Shown here piece by piece: positions 8,682 to 17,836 of a stretch of 64,000 nt of DNA. Each line of letters opens with the position of its first letter. Positions within the stretch are counted from its first letter, which is position 1. The notes under the pieces were generated by a model, which searched no databases, was not told the DNA's origin, and saw only the letters and a program-made list of their open reading frames with translations. The stretch is from an uncultured Latescibacterota bacterium (GTDB lineage: Bacteria; Latescibacterota; UBA2968): positions 5,915,563 through 5,979,562 of the forward strand of contig OX638329.1 in the NCBI GenBank assembly GCA_951812755.1, read 5' to 3'. A program made the translations under genes and the position numbers.

Positions 8682-11600
8682 TTGCGTCAAGAGCTAAATC
8701 GTTTTACCAAGGGGCAACGAATCCCCGTTAATTTTCAAACAAATTCAGGCCCTAAGGGACTATACGCAACTCAAATTTCTCAACATGGGACAATTAATGA
8801 CTGGTACGAACTCGCCGAAAGTGCAGCGGATAATGGAGACTATGCCATAGCGATTTCATATATCAAACAGGTTCTCTCTATCAATGATAATTACCGTAAT
8901 GCAAAGGAGAACTATGACAAATGGGGAGAGTACGCACAGGAGATAGCCGTACCAAAGGGATCTAATCCCTTCGCTCGCGCCGAACGGGCACAAGTAGTTG
9001 AAAAAAATTTGGACAAAGCCGAACAGTTTTTTAGACAAGCCATTCGTGAAAACGACAATTTGGAATCTGCTGTAAATGCTTTAGCAGGGCTTCTATCACA
9101 ACGCGAACGCTTTGAGGATGCGATTAAAGTTATTGAACAGAATCGTTCTCAGATTCGCAACCAGCAATCATTAGAAAACTTGCTGACGAATATTTACAAA
9201 AAGTTTGATGTGCATAAAACGATTGAGCTCTTGGAAAAACAATTCAAACAGGCGACAACGACAGAAAAAAAGGACCAGATTCGGTGGCAGATTGCGAGTT
9301 CCTACTTTCAAATAAAAAAATATAAAAAAGCTGAGAATCTATTCAGAGAGATTCTTGAACGCCAGCCAAACCATGTCTCCGCCAAACGTAACCTCGCCTT
9401 ATGTCTGTCAAGACAGGAACGCTACGATGAAGCAGAAGAAGTGCTCAATCAAATTTTGGCTGTTTCATCAGATAGAATATCTGACGAACTGCTTAATGCC
9501 GTTCGTCAAGCCAAACAGACTGGCGAAAAAGAACGCCTTGACGAGATTGTAATTGAAGCGGAGCTTTCAGATTATTCAAGCGGGCCAATGAGTGCATTTA
9601 CTCAGTTTTTTTTGGATCGGTGTGACTTTACAGGCGTACGACCGGATCGGATTCAGTCAAAGATATTCAAGCGTTCAGATATTGATTTTTTAGAACGTCA
9701 AGCAACAGAATTGAGAACATCTCGACCGTCTGACCGTGCCAGTTATTACTTATCTGCTGCCAAAATTATTTCGATTCGAGAAGATGAAGATCCCAGATTT
9801 TATAGATTCCTCGGCCGCTGTTTCGCCTCTAAAGGAGACGATGTAATGGTTAACAACGAAAATCTTGATGCAGCACGAGAATGGTATGCTGAAGCACTCA
9901 GTGTTTATGATGGAGACCGAAGTCGTAGACAACGAGATGAACAGGATGTTGTCAATGCCCTCGTAAGATTCCTTCATTCACGCCTGGGACGCGCTGACAT
10001 ACCTATGCCGCCTCATACCCCTTCTATTGATAAGACAATGCACAAGGTTATTACTCTTGCTGATTCCCAAAGAATATTTGATGACATTACGTATCTCGTT
10101 TTTCGCAGCAGATATGCTGCAAGTCGTCTTCTGGGACGTTTATATGATCAACAGGATTTACGTGCGAAGGCACTAAGCTACTTCAAGGATGAAGGTGTTG
10201 ATATTCCCGATTCTGACCTTTCGAGACAGAAATTTATCTCTCTATGGGACCAATTGAGTGATAGACTCGCCGGAAAAACACGCGAACTTAATATCAATTT
10301 ACGCCACTTCAATAACCTTCAATTAAAGACAGCCTGGTTAGAAGATGCCGTTGAACAGTGCGGGAGTATTGTTGACAGACTCAGATTTGGCCTCGACCAA
10401 GACCGAGTCCAACATCTGCGAGAAATGCTAGAAAAAGCAGTAGAATTGTGCAAACAAACCCAGTTTGAAGCACGAGAACGTTTGGGCGATCAGATTAAAA
10501 ATTCTTGCCGCGATTTGCTATCAGAGATTGAAAAGATCCCCACTCGAATATCTGTCGAGATGCTGTACCCAGTGATCGAGAACATCCAGACAAAAATCAG
10601 TGAATATCTTGAAGAACTCTATGTGACTTCAAAACCCCAATTGATACTTAGGCTTCCTGTGGAATCTTATGCACCGGACACCAACGGAAAAATTGAGGTA
10701 CAGATTGTGATAGAGAATGAGAAAGGGCGGAGCCCCGCTGAGGCATTGGAGTTGGTTATCAAGGGAGACCAGGCATTTTTCACGGTCACAGAGTCAGATA
10801 TTAAACGCGATGAATCCTTACGTGGAGGCGAATCGTCTATTCTGAAAGTGCCATTGCGTGTGACCCACAAAGCTTTAGACTCCCAAACATTTTCTTTTCC
10901 TATTTATGCCCAGTATCGTACCCGTGCAGATGAGCAAGAAAAAACGCAGGTCGAAAATTTCTCAATTCGTCTCTATCCCCAAGATGAGTTTAAGACGATT
11001 AAAAATCCTTATGCTACCTATGCCGAAGGGGGAATTGTCGGCGATCCAGCCATGTTTTTTGGACGTGATGAGTTAATCCAAAACATTGCACAGACTATTC
11101 AAGAATCTCGCTTGCAGAGCAAGTGTGTCATGGTATTTGGACAAAAACGATCTGGCAAGTCTTCGGTTTTGTATCACCTGAAGACGTTACTCCAAAAAGA
11201 TAAGGAGCTACTTATCCTTGATCTGGGGAACATTGGGACGATTCAGGATTCGGATTCCGAAGTACCTCTCCTATACCAAGTTCTTAAGCGCATTTTAACA
11301 GAGTTGGAATACGCGATTGAAGATCGATCCGATGATGGTTTTAGTTCATTGGATCTCTCTATACCCGATGATCTTGATTTCTATAATCATCCCGCCCCAC
11401 TGCAATGCTTTCAAGACACTTTCAAGACCCTAGATCGCCTCGTCTCTAGACAAGAGGATTGGCGTGGTGTAAGGGTTGTGCTCTTGATAGATGAATTCCA
11501 GTATATTTACAGTCGAATCGTTGCTGGTGAAATTCACGAAGCGTTCATGCAAAACTGGAAAGCTTTGTTGCAAGCAAACTATTTCAGTGCTGTTTTGGTG

Positions 11601-12194
11601 GGTCAGGATATGATGCCAAAGTTTAAGGAACGTTTCCCCAACGAGTTTGGCACAACACAGGATGAACGCGTCACCTATCTCAACAAACAAGACGCTACTA
11701 AACTCATCGAAGATCCCCTCCGCATCGGCGGCAGACAGGGTGAAAGTCGTTACCGAGAGCAAGCGATTGAACGGATTTTAGATCTCACCGCGGGCAGTCC
11801 ATTCTACATTCAAATCTTATGCAACCGTCTGGTTGAATATATGAATCTTAAACATGCCGGACTGGTAACAGAGGCGGATGTAGAGCAGATTAAAAATGAA
11901 CTGATACAGGGTGTAAATGCGTTTGGTTTAGACAAGTTTGATAACCTCATTAATTCGGGAGATACATCAGCGGATGCTATCTCAGATGATGATGTATTAA
12001 AAGTTCTCAGGGCCATTGCCGTCAATAGCAGGACAGGTCCCTGTCATCGGGATAAAATTGACTGCGAAACCTGTTTACGCGTTGATAAAATTCTGGACGA
12101 TCTCGTGAAACGGGATGTTGTTAAACAGGATCAGGGACAATATTACCAAATTCAGGTCGCTCTTTTCAAAGAATGGCTTGTCGTTAATGGATGA
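8682..12194 (+). CDS. Cold-shock/TPR/AAA+ (STAND-like) ATPase, 3' part of IS-split gene
   Basis: 1170 codons; the first 26 residues are the end of the cold-shock domain (FTKGQRIPVNFQT, GPKGLYATQIS), whose start lies before the IS. Residues about 30-270 hold several TPR repeats (AENLFREILERQPNHVSAKR; EEVLNQILAV). A middle region with no recognised fold has long helices. The ATPase follows: FGRDELIQNIAQTI, Walker A VFGQKRSGKSSVLYHL (about 817) and Walker B VVLLIDEFQYIY (about 932), then a sensor/winged-helix-like C-terminus. It resembles signal-transducing ATPases (STAND/AAA_16) that act in defence or stress. The next gene overlaps by 4 nt and encodes an ATPase with a HEPN-like end. Confidence 0.8.
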   Translation: MRQELNRFTKGQRIPVNFQTNSGPKGLYATQISQHGTINDWYELAESAADNGDYAIAISYIKQVLSINDNYRNAKENYDKWGEYAQEIAVPKGSNPFARAERAQVVEKNLDKAEQFFRQAIRENDNLESAVNALAGLLSQRERFEDAIKVIEQNRSQIRNQQSLENLLTNIYKKFDVHKTIELLEKQFKQATTTEKKDQIRWQIASSYFQIKKYKKAENLFREILERQPNHVSAKRNLALCLSRQERYDEAEEVLNQILAVSSDRISDELLNAVRQAKQTGEKERLDEIVIEAELSDYSSGPMSAFTQFFLDRCDFTGVRPDRIQSKIFKRSDIDFLERQATELRTSRPSDRASYYLSAAKIISIREDEDPRFYRFLGRCFASKGDDVMVNNENLDAAREWYAEALSVYDGDRSRRQRDEQDVVNALVRFLHSRLGRADIPMPPHTPSIDKTMHKVITLADSQRIFDDITYLVFRSRYAASRLLGRLYDQQDLRAKALSYFKDEGVDIPDSDLSRQKFISLWDQLSDRLAGKTRELNINLRHFNNLQLKTAWLEDAVEQCGSIVDRLRFGLDQDRVQHLREMLEKAVELCKQTQFEARERLGDQIKNSCRDLLSEIEKIPTRISVEMLYPVIENIQTKISEYLEELYVTSKPQLILRLPVESYAPDTNGKIEVQIVIENEKGRSPAEALELVIKGDQAFFTVTESDIKRDESLRGGESSILKVPLRVTHKALDSQTFSFPIYAQYRTRADEQEKTQVENFSIRLYPQDEFKTIKNPYATYAEGGIVGDPAMFFGRDELIQNIAQTIQESRLQSKCVMVFGQKRSGKSSVLYHLKTLLQKDKELLILDLGNIGTIQDSDSEVPLLYQVLKRILTELEYAIEDRSDDGFSSLDLSIPDDLDFYNHPAPLQCFQDTFKTLDRLVSRQEDWRGVRVVLLIDEFQYIYSRIVAGEIHEAFMQNWKALLQANYFSAVLVGQDMMPKFKERFPNEFGTTQDERVTYLNKQDATKLIEDPLRIGGRQGESRYREQAIERILDLTAGSPFYIQILCNRLVEYMNLKHAGLVTEADVEQIKNELIQGVNAFGLDKFDNLINSGDTSADAISDDDVLKVLRAIAVNSRTGPCHRDKIDCETCLRVDKILDDLVKRDVVKQDQGQYYQIQVALFKEWLVVNG

Positions 12195-13057
12195 AATTGG
12201 AGAACGGAATGAATTCTGCGTTTGAAAATCCATTTGCAGATTACGGTAAAATTGTTCGCGGAGAACGCTTCATCGGTCGTAAGGAAATTATAAGGGTTAT
12301 TGAAAGTCGAATCATTCAGCCCACGGATCCGGGGAACCTGGCTATCACTGGGATACATCGTATCGGCAAAAGCAGCTTGGCTTACAAAACGATCATTGAG
12401 CAGAAAGATAGGTTAACCCAGAAGGGAGTTCTTCCGATTTGGATAGGGCTTTCTTCGTATAATCAGTCGTTGAATTTCTTCCGCTCGCTTGTAACAATGG
12501 TTCGGACACTTTTCGATAGATTTTTAACCAGCCAAAAATTCTAAGTTTCTATAAAACAAAGGTTTATAGAAGGATCTGTTTTTTATCAAACTCAGGGTGC
12601 AGACCTAAGTTTAAAATAAAACATCTGGCCTCATCTAACTTGTTGATTTCAAAGAACCTTCTACAGCCAAAAACTGTCCGAAGTATTGTTGTAACTGATT
12701 GACGAACTGGGGAAAACACGTCCAAACTTAAAGAGCATTTTTGATGACTGCCGTAAAGCACAGCAGAAAGAAGAAAAATCATTTGGAGATAGAGCTTCGC
12801 AGAATCTGATCGATTTTACTTATCCCACGCATTTGTTTGAGATTATTCGTGCGAAAGGTTTATGGGATGACCACTTTCGGCCTATCTTTGGCAGGGATAA
12901 GAATTACTGGGAGGAACGCCAAAAGTTACTTGCGAAGTGTAGAAATCCCCTGGCTCATAACCGTGATGAGGTACTCCAACCCCATGAGCGTACGATTGTT
13001 GAAGGATACTGCAATGAAATTTTAGACACGCTACGGGATGCTCCGAGCCAATCTTAA
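12191..13057 (+). pseudogene. AAA ATPase with C-terminal HEPN-like domain, broken by a MITE
   Basis: It starts at ATG 12191 (ATGA overlap) or, better, ATG 12209 after GGAGAACGGA. The N-terminal frame gives ENPFADYGKIVRGERFIGRK and Walker A AITGIHRIGKSSLAYK, then meets a 196-bp MITE and stops at 12544. A second frame, open 12695-13057, gives the C-terminus: SFGDRASQNLIDF, YWEERQKLLAKCRNPLAHNRDE. RNPLAH matches the HEPN R-x4-H ribonuclease motif in an Swt1-like context. Walker B is absent and removing the MITE leaves a frame mismatch, so sequence has also been lost. Inferred ancestor: an ATP-controlled RNase partner of the upstream protein. Confidence 0.75.
12494..12689. mobile_element. 196-bp MITE related to the IS4-family element at 39216
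   Basis: The ends are ACAATGGTTCGGACA and, as reverse complement, ACAATACTTCGGACA, the same pair of termini as the 1.4-kb IS at 39216-40634, in the opposite orientation. It is flanked by TGTA on both sides (12490-12493, 12690-12693), the same 4-bp duplication length as the IS. It has no coding capacity. It is a non-autonomous derivative probably mobilised by that transposase. Confidence 0.85.
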
Positions 13058-13073
13058 ATTCAAATTTGTCTCA

Positions 13074-13133
13074 TGCCCCAAACCATTACCCTAAACGACC
13101 TGGACTTCCAGTCTGAATACATCGACATTCACT
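13074..13133 (+). pseudogene. Truncated copy of the 5' end of the PhyH gene
   Basis: The stretch beginning ATGCCCCAAACCATTACCCT encodes MPQTITLNDLDFQSEYIDIH, which matches the first 20 codons of the dioxygenase at 14245 (MTQTISLNDLDFQSKDIDLQ) with about 85% nucleotide identity. It then runs into a terminator. It is a dead duplicate at the right edge of the accessory island. Confidence 0.88.
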
Positions 13134-13139
13134 GTGCAA

Positions 13140-13178
13140 AAAGAATCCGCAAGCACCTCCCGGACTCTTTTTTTTTGG
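13140..13178 (+). terminator. Rho-independent terminator (second copy)
   Basis: AAAAGAATCCGC ... CCGGACTCTTTTTTTTT: a G/C-rich stem with a long T-run. It is about 80% identical, with its flanks, to the terminator after korB (5027-5066). It separates the PhyH fragment from the Gfo/Idh gene. Confidence 0.75.
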
Positions 13179-13185
13179 AGAAAAA

Positions 13186-14160
13186 ATGAAAAATATTCGC
13201 ATTGGCATCATCGGCTCAGGCGGTATGGCGAGCCGCCACGCCCAGAACTTTTCCCAAACCGACGGCTTTGAACTCATTGCCATTGCTGCGCGAAATCCAG
13301 AAACTGGACCAGTACTTGCCAGCAGGCACGGTATAGATTATTTGCCGACCTATCGGGATATACTCAAACGCGACGACATTGACGCCATCGCAATATGCAC
13401 CTACAACGACACCCATGGCGAAATCGCCCTTGCCGCGCTCGATGCAAACAAACACGTATTTACCGAATATCCCGCAACGCGCAATATCGATGAAGCAAGG
13501 CAATTGCTTTCCAGAATCGACCACTCGTCTCGCGTCCTCCGCGTGGGCCACAACGAAGTCCTCTCGCCATCTCATCGGGCACTCAAACGACAAACAGCTC
13601 AAACGGGAAATCTCATAACCGCACTATTCACCCGCCTCACCCCGGGCCGCGGTCAACGTCCTGAAATCCTCTTTAATATTTCCATATCGGGTCCCCCAGC
13701 CCTCTTTTTTGTCTATAATATCTATCCATTCGTCGATTGTTTTGGTCCCGCCACCTGGATTGAAGCCACTGCCCACTACGAAAATCTGCGCGATGACAGC
13801 ACCTATGATAGCTTTGCAAATTCCGTCACAGTCGGTTTTGAAAACGGCGGTATTGGGCAATGGAACTGGGCCGGTGGCATCGAAATCTCCCAGGCCGAAG
13901 AATATCGCCACATCGTCATGACAGGCGGGACACTCATCAACAGGGGCGATGGCTGGTGTTTATCGACAAAATCAGGCGAACGCGACCTGCCCGCTGCCGA
14001 ACCATCGGACATCACAATCCAAACCCAATTCCTCAACGACATCCACAATGGCAACTGGCAAACCGACGCCCGCACAGCCATCAACGCCGCGCTAATCGGT
14101 CTCGCAGCCGAACGATCAATGGAAGAAAACCGCCGTATAACCCTCTCAGAACTTCTGTAG
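13186..14160 (+). CDS. Gfo/Idh/MocA-family NAD(P)-dependent oxidoreductase
   Basis: 324 aa, start after GGAGAAAAA. The N-terminal Rossmann motif is IRIGIIGSGGMASRHAQNF. The usual EKP dinucleotide-side motif is replaced by TEYPATRNIDEAR. The C-terminal alpha/beta domain contains FVDCFGPATWIEA and NGGIGQWNWAGG, typical of the family, which oxidises sugars, inositols and related compounds. Substrate unknown. It is followed at 84 nt by the PhyH dioxygenase on the same strand, so they may act together in breakdown of a small organic compound. Confidence 0.88.
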   Translation: MKNIRIGIIGSGGMASRHAQNFSQTDGFELIAIAARNPETGPVLASRHGIDYLPTYRDILKRDDIDAIAICTYNDTHGEIALAALDANKHVFTEYPATRNIDEARQLLSRIDHSSRVLRVGHNEVLSPSHRALKRQTAQTGNLITALFTRLTPGRGQRPEILFNISISGPPALFFVYNIYPFVDCFGPATWIEATAHYENLRDDSTYDSFANSVTVGFENGGIGQWNWAGGIEISQAEEYRHIVMTGGTLINRGDGWCLSTKSGERDLPAAEPSDITIQTQFLNDIHNGNWQTDARTAINAALIGLAAERSMEENRRITLSELL

Positions 14161-14166
14161 ATAAGC

Positions 14167-14221
14167 ACAAAATATACGTGACAGTTTGACTTACTTCGCG
14201 TATCATGAAGATCAAAGTATC
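14167..14221 (+). repeat. Leader repeat, copy 2
   Basis: Second copy of the 55-nt element at 6531-6585, between the Gfo/Idh stop and the PhyH start. The shared core is ACAAAATATACGTGACAG and CTTCGCGTATCATGAA. A regulatory role is possible but unproven. Confidence 0.6.
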
Positions 14222-14244
14222 TTCTCTCATAACTTTTAAAAATC

Positions 14245-15111
14245 ATGACCCAAACCATTTCTCTAAACGACCTGGACTTCCAGTCCAAAGACATCGACCT
14301 TCAACGCGCAGCCGAGGCATTCAAAACACATGGCGCGATAGTCGTGCGGGGATTGCTCCGCGAATACATCGACGCGCTTCACCGCGACATCAAAGCCACT
14401 GCCAGGCAATCTCTCGCCCTCCTTGATCAAGCCACGGCAATCCCCGAAGGATGGCGCACGCCCAACAACACCCTCTTTATACCCGCGCCTGAAAATTACG
14501 AACGCGACCGACAAATCATGGTCCTGGGCATCAACTACAACACCAGTGCCACCTTCTTCCGGTCGGCATTTCACGCGCCCACCCTCGACATAGTCGAAGC
14601 CATCCTCGGCCCCAACATCGAACTCTACGGCAACGGACAATGCCTGTACAAAGAACCCGTTGGAGGCCATCCCAAACACCTGCACCAGGACTCGGCGTAT
14701 TTTGAACACCGGTACGAAGGCCCCGTTGGCATCCTCACCTACGTCGTACCTACCGACCTCAAAAACGGCGCCCTCCACGTCGTCTCCGGCTCTCACAAAC
14801 TGGGACAACTCGACCACATCGACACCTTCTCGCACCTGGGACTCGCAGACGACGAATGGCCCTGGGAACGCGCCCTCCCAATACCCGGTCAACCCGGCGA
14901 CGCCATCTTTTTCCACGTCAAAACCGTTCACGGCTCCAAACAGAACCACTCGGACAAACCCCGCCCCGTCTTCATACACCGCTACCGCAGAGCCGACGAT
15001 TACGTCGTCGTACGCGGCACCACCACAAAAAACCGCGCAGAATCGGCAAAACGCGCGGCAGAAGCAAAAAAAGATAATGGATTTATGGTACGCGGTTTTC
15101 GCCCATATTAA
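14245..15111 (+). CDS. Phytanoyl-CoA dioxygenase (PhyH) family protein
   Basis: 288 aa. PhyH enzymes are Fe(II)/2-oxoglutarate oxygenases that hydroxylate small molecules. The metal ligands are visible as the HxD motif in HPKHLHQDSAYFEHR (about residue 145) and the distal His in TVHGSKQNHSD with the 2-oxoglutarate Arg in FIHRYRRADDY. There is no obvious ribosome site. The first 20 codons are duplicated at 13074-13133. A large ORF on the opposite strand is a shadow. Substrate unknown. A terminator follows. Confidence 0.88.
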   Translation: MTQTISLNDLDFQSKDIDLQRAAEAFKTHGAIVVRGLLREYIDALHRDIKATARQSLALLDQATAIPEGWRTPNNTLFIPAPENYERDRQIMVLGINYNTSATFFRSAFHAPTLDIVEAILGPNIELYGNGQCLYKEPVGGHPKHLHQDSAYFEHRYEGPVGILTYVVPTDLKNGALHVVSGSHKLGQLDHIDTFSHLGLADDEWPWERALPIPGQPGDAIFFHVKTVHGSKQNHSDKPRPVFIHRYRRADDYVVVRGTTTKNRAESAKRAAEAKKDNGFMVRGFRPY

Positions 15112-15113
15112 AA

Positions 15114-15145
15114 AAGCGCGGGACACAATCCCACGCTTTATCTTT
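15114..15145 (+). terminator. Terminator after PhyH gene
   Basis: Stem GCGCGGGA / TCCCACGC with a CACAA loop and a T-rich tail immediately after the stop codon. Confidence 0.7.
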
Positions 15146-15195
15146 CAAACAAAAGTCCCTTCACACCACACCCTTCCCCTCTTATCTCTCGCCTT

Positions 15196-15954
15196 TCATC
15201 TGCTTTCATCTGCGTTCATCTGCGGATAAACCTGCGCCTCCACCATCACCTCAATAGCCGCCAGATGCGCCGCAACGCGCACATCCATTGGCTGCGCCGT
15301 CGGGCTTTCTGACGTCACCAGATGCCCCGTATAGCCTCTCTGGTACAAAGCGATCGGTATGCCCTCCCCGTACTTCCGCCTCGACACATCCATATTGGGA
15401 TGAATCACCCCATCGACCGCAATCTCGCCCTCAATCTCAGCCTCTTTATTAATCGGACACACCTGTGCCACCCGCGCCACCATCGCCCGCCCCAGCGATT
15501 CGTGGACCCCAAACATCTCGTACAAATAAAAACCCGGACTCTCCCAATCCTCGTGCAAATCGATCACCCCCACAAAAATTCGCCCCTCCACAAACCCCTT
15601 CAAAATCTCAATCTCGGGCACATCATCGCGCAAAAACGCCCAATTCACATCCACCTCCTGTGCATTGAGCCGCGCATTGTGAACATAGCTCCACGGGCAC
15701 AAACACGGAATAACTTCAAAACGCACCCGATCAGCCCAGCGTTCCCATCCCCCCTCCAAAAAAGCCAGCGCGGCTTCCACGCCAGCCGGTTCATCGCCGT
15801 GCGTCCCCCCATTGATATAAACAACAGGCGCGTCCCCCTTGCCAGCAGACACGCGCAAAACCGGCAAACCTTCAACCTCCCCCAACTCATGCACCTCAAC
15901 ACCAGACACCGCCTCCACGCGCTTAACAACGTCACCGTAATCCCGTTGAACCAT
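15196..15954 (-). CDS. Succinylglutamate desuccinylase/aspartoacylase-like (M14-type) hydrolase
   Basis: About 252 aa. VVYINGGTHGDEPAGVEAAL near residue 45 holds the zinc-binding H-x-x-E of AstE/AspA-like carboxypeptidase relatives, and VGVIDLHEDWESPGFYLYE a second His/Glu region. These enzymes cleave N-acyl amino acids. The start is ATG 15954 (or GTG 15957); it overlaps the stop of the upstream nucleotidase gene (ATGTGATG), so the two are translationally coupled. The substrate is unknown. Confidence 0.82.
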   Translation of the reverse strand: MVQRDYGDVVKRVEAVSGVEVHELGEVEGLPVLRVSAGKGDAPVVYINGGTHGDEPAGVEAALAFLEGGWERWADRVRFEVIPCLCPWSYVHNARLNAQEVDVNWAFLRDDVPEIEILKGFVEGRIFVGVIDLHEDWESPGFYLYEMFGVHESLGRAMVARVAQVCPINKEAEIEGEIAVDGVIHPNMDVSRRKYGEGIPIALYQRGYTGHLVTSESPTAQPMDVRVAAHLAAIEVMVEAQVYPQMNADESR

Positions 15955-16913
15955 CACATCTCCCGAAGCGCGTCAATCACCCGTGCGTGAACCTCGCGGG
16001 CACTCACCACCACCCCGCGATTGTCTTCCATCTGCGCCGCAGACACAAAATCCAGCGGCCTGCCAAACATATCGCTCACCTTTCCACCGGCCTCCTCAAC
16101 GATAAGAGCACCCGCGGCGTGATCCCAGATATTCTCGCGATAATCCGGATATTTTGGCGACGGCAACCTCAAATACAACGCCGCATCGCCGCGCGCCACC
16201 GCACCGTATTTTACCTGACTATCCATCCTGAGCGACGGCGACTCAATACCAACCGCTCGGGCCACAGCTTTGTGTGCATCGTGATCGCCGTGTGACGCCT
16301 CCACGCTCTCCGCAAATCGCCACACAGGCCCATCAATCCGAACATCGGCAACATCTCCACCCCTAAGAGGCACCGCCCAGGTACCCTCTCCTCTCACAGC
16401 CACAAATAACATCCCACAATCGCCCTCTACCTCCTCCATATCCACCGGCAGAGCCGGACACGCCAGCGCGGCAACCTTCACCTCACCGCAATCGACGAGC
16501 GCCAACGCCACCGCATATTGATCCCCGCGCAAAAAACCCTTTGTACCATCAATGGGATCGAGCGTCCAGAAACGCTCTGCAACAGCCCCATTACCCGCGT
16601 CAATCCAGTCACAAATTGTATCTTCATCCGCCTGCGCATACGCCCGAACAAATTTGCATACCGTCTTCCGCATCGCCGTTTGCTCCCCACCCCGAAGCAC
16701 CGACGCATCTTCCTCCGCCACAATCGTATCCTCTGGAAAAACCGACTTTAATCGCCGGCACACAAGCGCCTGCGAGCCAAAATCCGCAACCGTCACCGGA
16801 CTGCGATCCTCCTTCTCCATCGCCCCAACAAGTGATTTTCGCACATCCACACAAAGCCGAGCCGCCTCGCGCACAGCCTCGACAGCGACCTCGCGCTCTC
16901 GATCATATCCCAT
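15954..16913 (-). CDS. 3'(2'),5'-bisphosphate nucleotidase-like inositol monophosphatase family protein
   Basis: 319 aa from ATG 16913; an in-frame GTG at 16919 is the alternative. The Li-sensitive phosphatase motifs are ERFWTLDPIDGTKGFLRGDQ (DPIDGT, metal binding) and DHAAGALIVEEAGGKVSD near the C-terminus; IVAEEDAS supplies the upstream Glu. This matches the HAL2/CysQ type, which removes the 3'-phosphate from PAP, a by-product of sulfotransfer. With sulfatases in the region a sulfur-metabolism link is plausible. It starts 8 nt after the stop of the upstream gene. Confidence 0.85.
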   Translation of the reverse strand: MGYDREREVAVEAVREAARLCVDVRKSLVGAMEKEDRSPVTVADFGSQALVCRRLKSVFPEDTIVAEEDASVLRGGEQTAMRKTVCKFVRAYAQADEDTICDWIDAGNGAVAERFWTLDPIDGTKGFLRGDQYAVALALVDCGEVKVAALACPALPVDMEEVEGDCGMLFVAVRGEGTWAVPLRGGDVADVRIDGPVWRFAESVEASHGDHDAHKAVARAVGIESPSLRMDSQVKYGAVARGDAALYLRLPSPKYPDYRENIWDHAAGALIVEEAGGKVSDMFGRPLDFVSAAQMEDNRGVVVSAREVHARVIDALREM

Positions 16914-16921
16914 AAACACCC

Positions 16922-17821
16922 CTACTTTTTTTGCGCCCCAAAATGATCCATCTCGCCGCGATCAATCCAACCCGGCAATCTGATCTTCTCTGACATCTTC
17001 CACGCCGTCAAATAAAGCGAAACCGTAAAACGCGCGGCCTCTCTTGCATGCTTCTCCGCAAAAGCGCGCACCGCAGGCTCATTCTTCCAATCCACATCTT
17101 TTGGAACGAGATACTGCTCCATAGACAGCGCGGACTCAACCTCTCCAAAACTCCTGTGCATCTGCGCCACAATACCTGTCATCAAACTATCCACGGGCGC
17201 AGCAGCCAAACCCTCGGCAATCTCTTCGGGTTTCAAATCTAAATTTTGAAGCAACCCATCAATCTTTTCGTGAATACGCGTCCTCGACGACTTGCCATCT
17301 ACAACGCGACCGTTCCAGTGAATCGTCAGATTCAGAGGTTGACAAACTTCCTGAGCAAAATGCGCGACATACCCGGCGTATATCAAACACTTATTTTGAA
17401 TAAACGGACTCTCGGGCCACTTGCGAAACTCCGCAAAAGCCAGAGCGAGTTGCTCGGTATATTCCGCCGTTACATAAGGCAACAACCCCACCTGCTCTGG
17501 CCTCTTCCCCAACTCTGCACAAAGCCTTCCAAACGCGTACCGCGACGCGGGCAAATCCCCTGCCTCAAACAATTCCATATTAAAATAATGAACCGGATGA
17601 CCAGCCTTCTCCAGATGAAGCGTACCGCGATTTTTTGCAACATCCGGATCAACAGCCGCATGAGCCACCATACCCCCGCCAGCCCTGAGAAAAGCAGGCG
17701 CATCTGCCGGAAGAGTTTGAACAGCCGCCCGCGTCAAAATGCCATGCCCTCGCGGCCACCAGCCCCATGCCGAAGACCCGAATACAAATAGTACCAATAA
17801 TACTATGCTCAATCGACGCAT
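16922..17821 (-). CDS. Exported zinc-dependent S1/P1 nuclease or phospholipase C-like protein
   Basis: 299 aa from ATG 17821, preceded by AAGGAG; an upstream in-frame extension to 17908 is only translated repeat. The signal peptide is RLSIVLLVLFVFGSSAWG. The mature protein then begins with Trp-Trp and has RGHGILTRAAV, AHAAVDPD, YVAHFAQEVCQPLNLTIHW. His- and Asp-rich helices with an N-terminal Trp after cleavage are typical of the S1/P1-nuclease and zinc phospholipase C fold. The activity cannot be chosen by eye. A paralogue lies upstream at 17970-18863. Confidence 0.7.
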   Translation of the reverse strand: MRRLSIVLLVLFVFGSSAWGWWPRGHGILTRAAVQTLPADAPAFLRAGGGMVAHAAVDPDVAKNRGTLHLEKAGHPVHYFNMELFEAGDLPASRYAFGRLCAELGKRPEQVGLLPYVTAEYTEQLALAFAEFRKWPESPFIQNKCLIYAGYVAHFAQEVCQPLNLTIHWNGRVVDGKSSRTRIHEKIDGLLQNLDLKPEEIAEGLAAAPVDSLMTGIVAQMHRSFGEVESALSMEQYLVPKDVDWKNEPAVRAFAEKHAREAARFTVSLYLTAWKMSEKIRLPGWIDRGEMDHFGAQKK

Positions 17822-17836
17822 CGATAATCTCCTTGA

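Noticed and set aside
12541-12544. Stop in the AAA-HEPN gene as a possible Sec codon
   Set aside because: The codon is TAA, lies inside the MITE, and the frame does not continue.
14263-15126. 287-aa ORF opposite the PhyH gene
   Set aside because: The sense frame has the HxD and distal His of PhyH; the antisense frame is a shadow of GC-skewed third positions.
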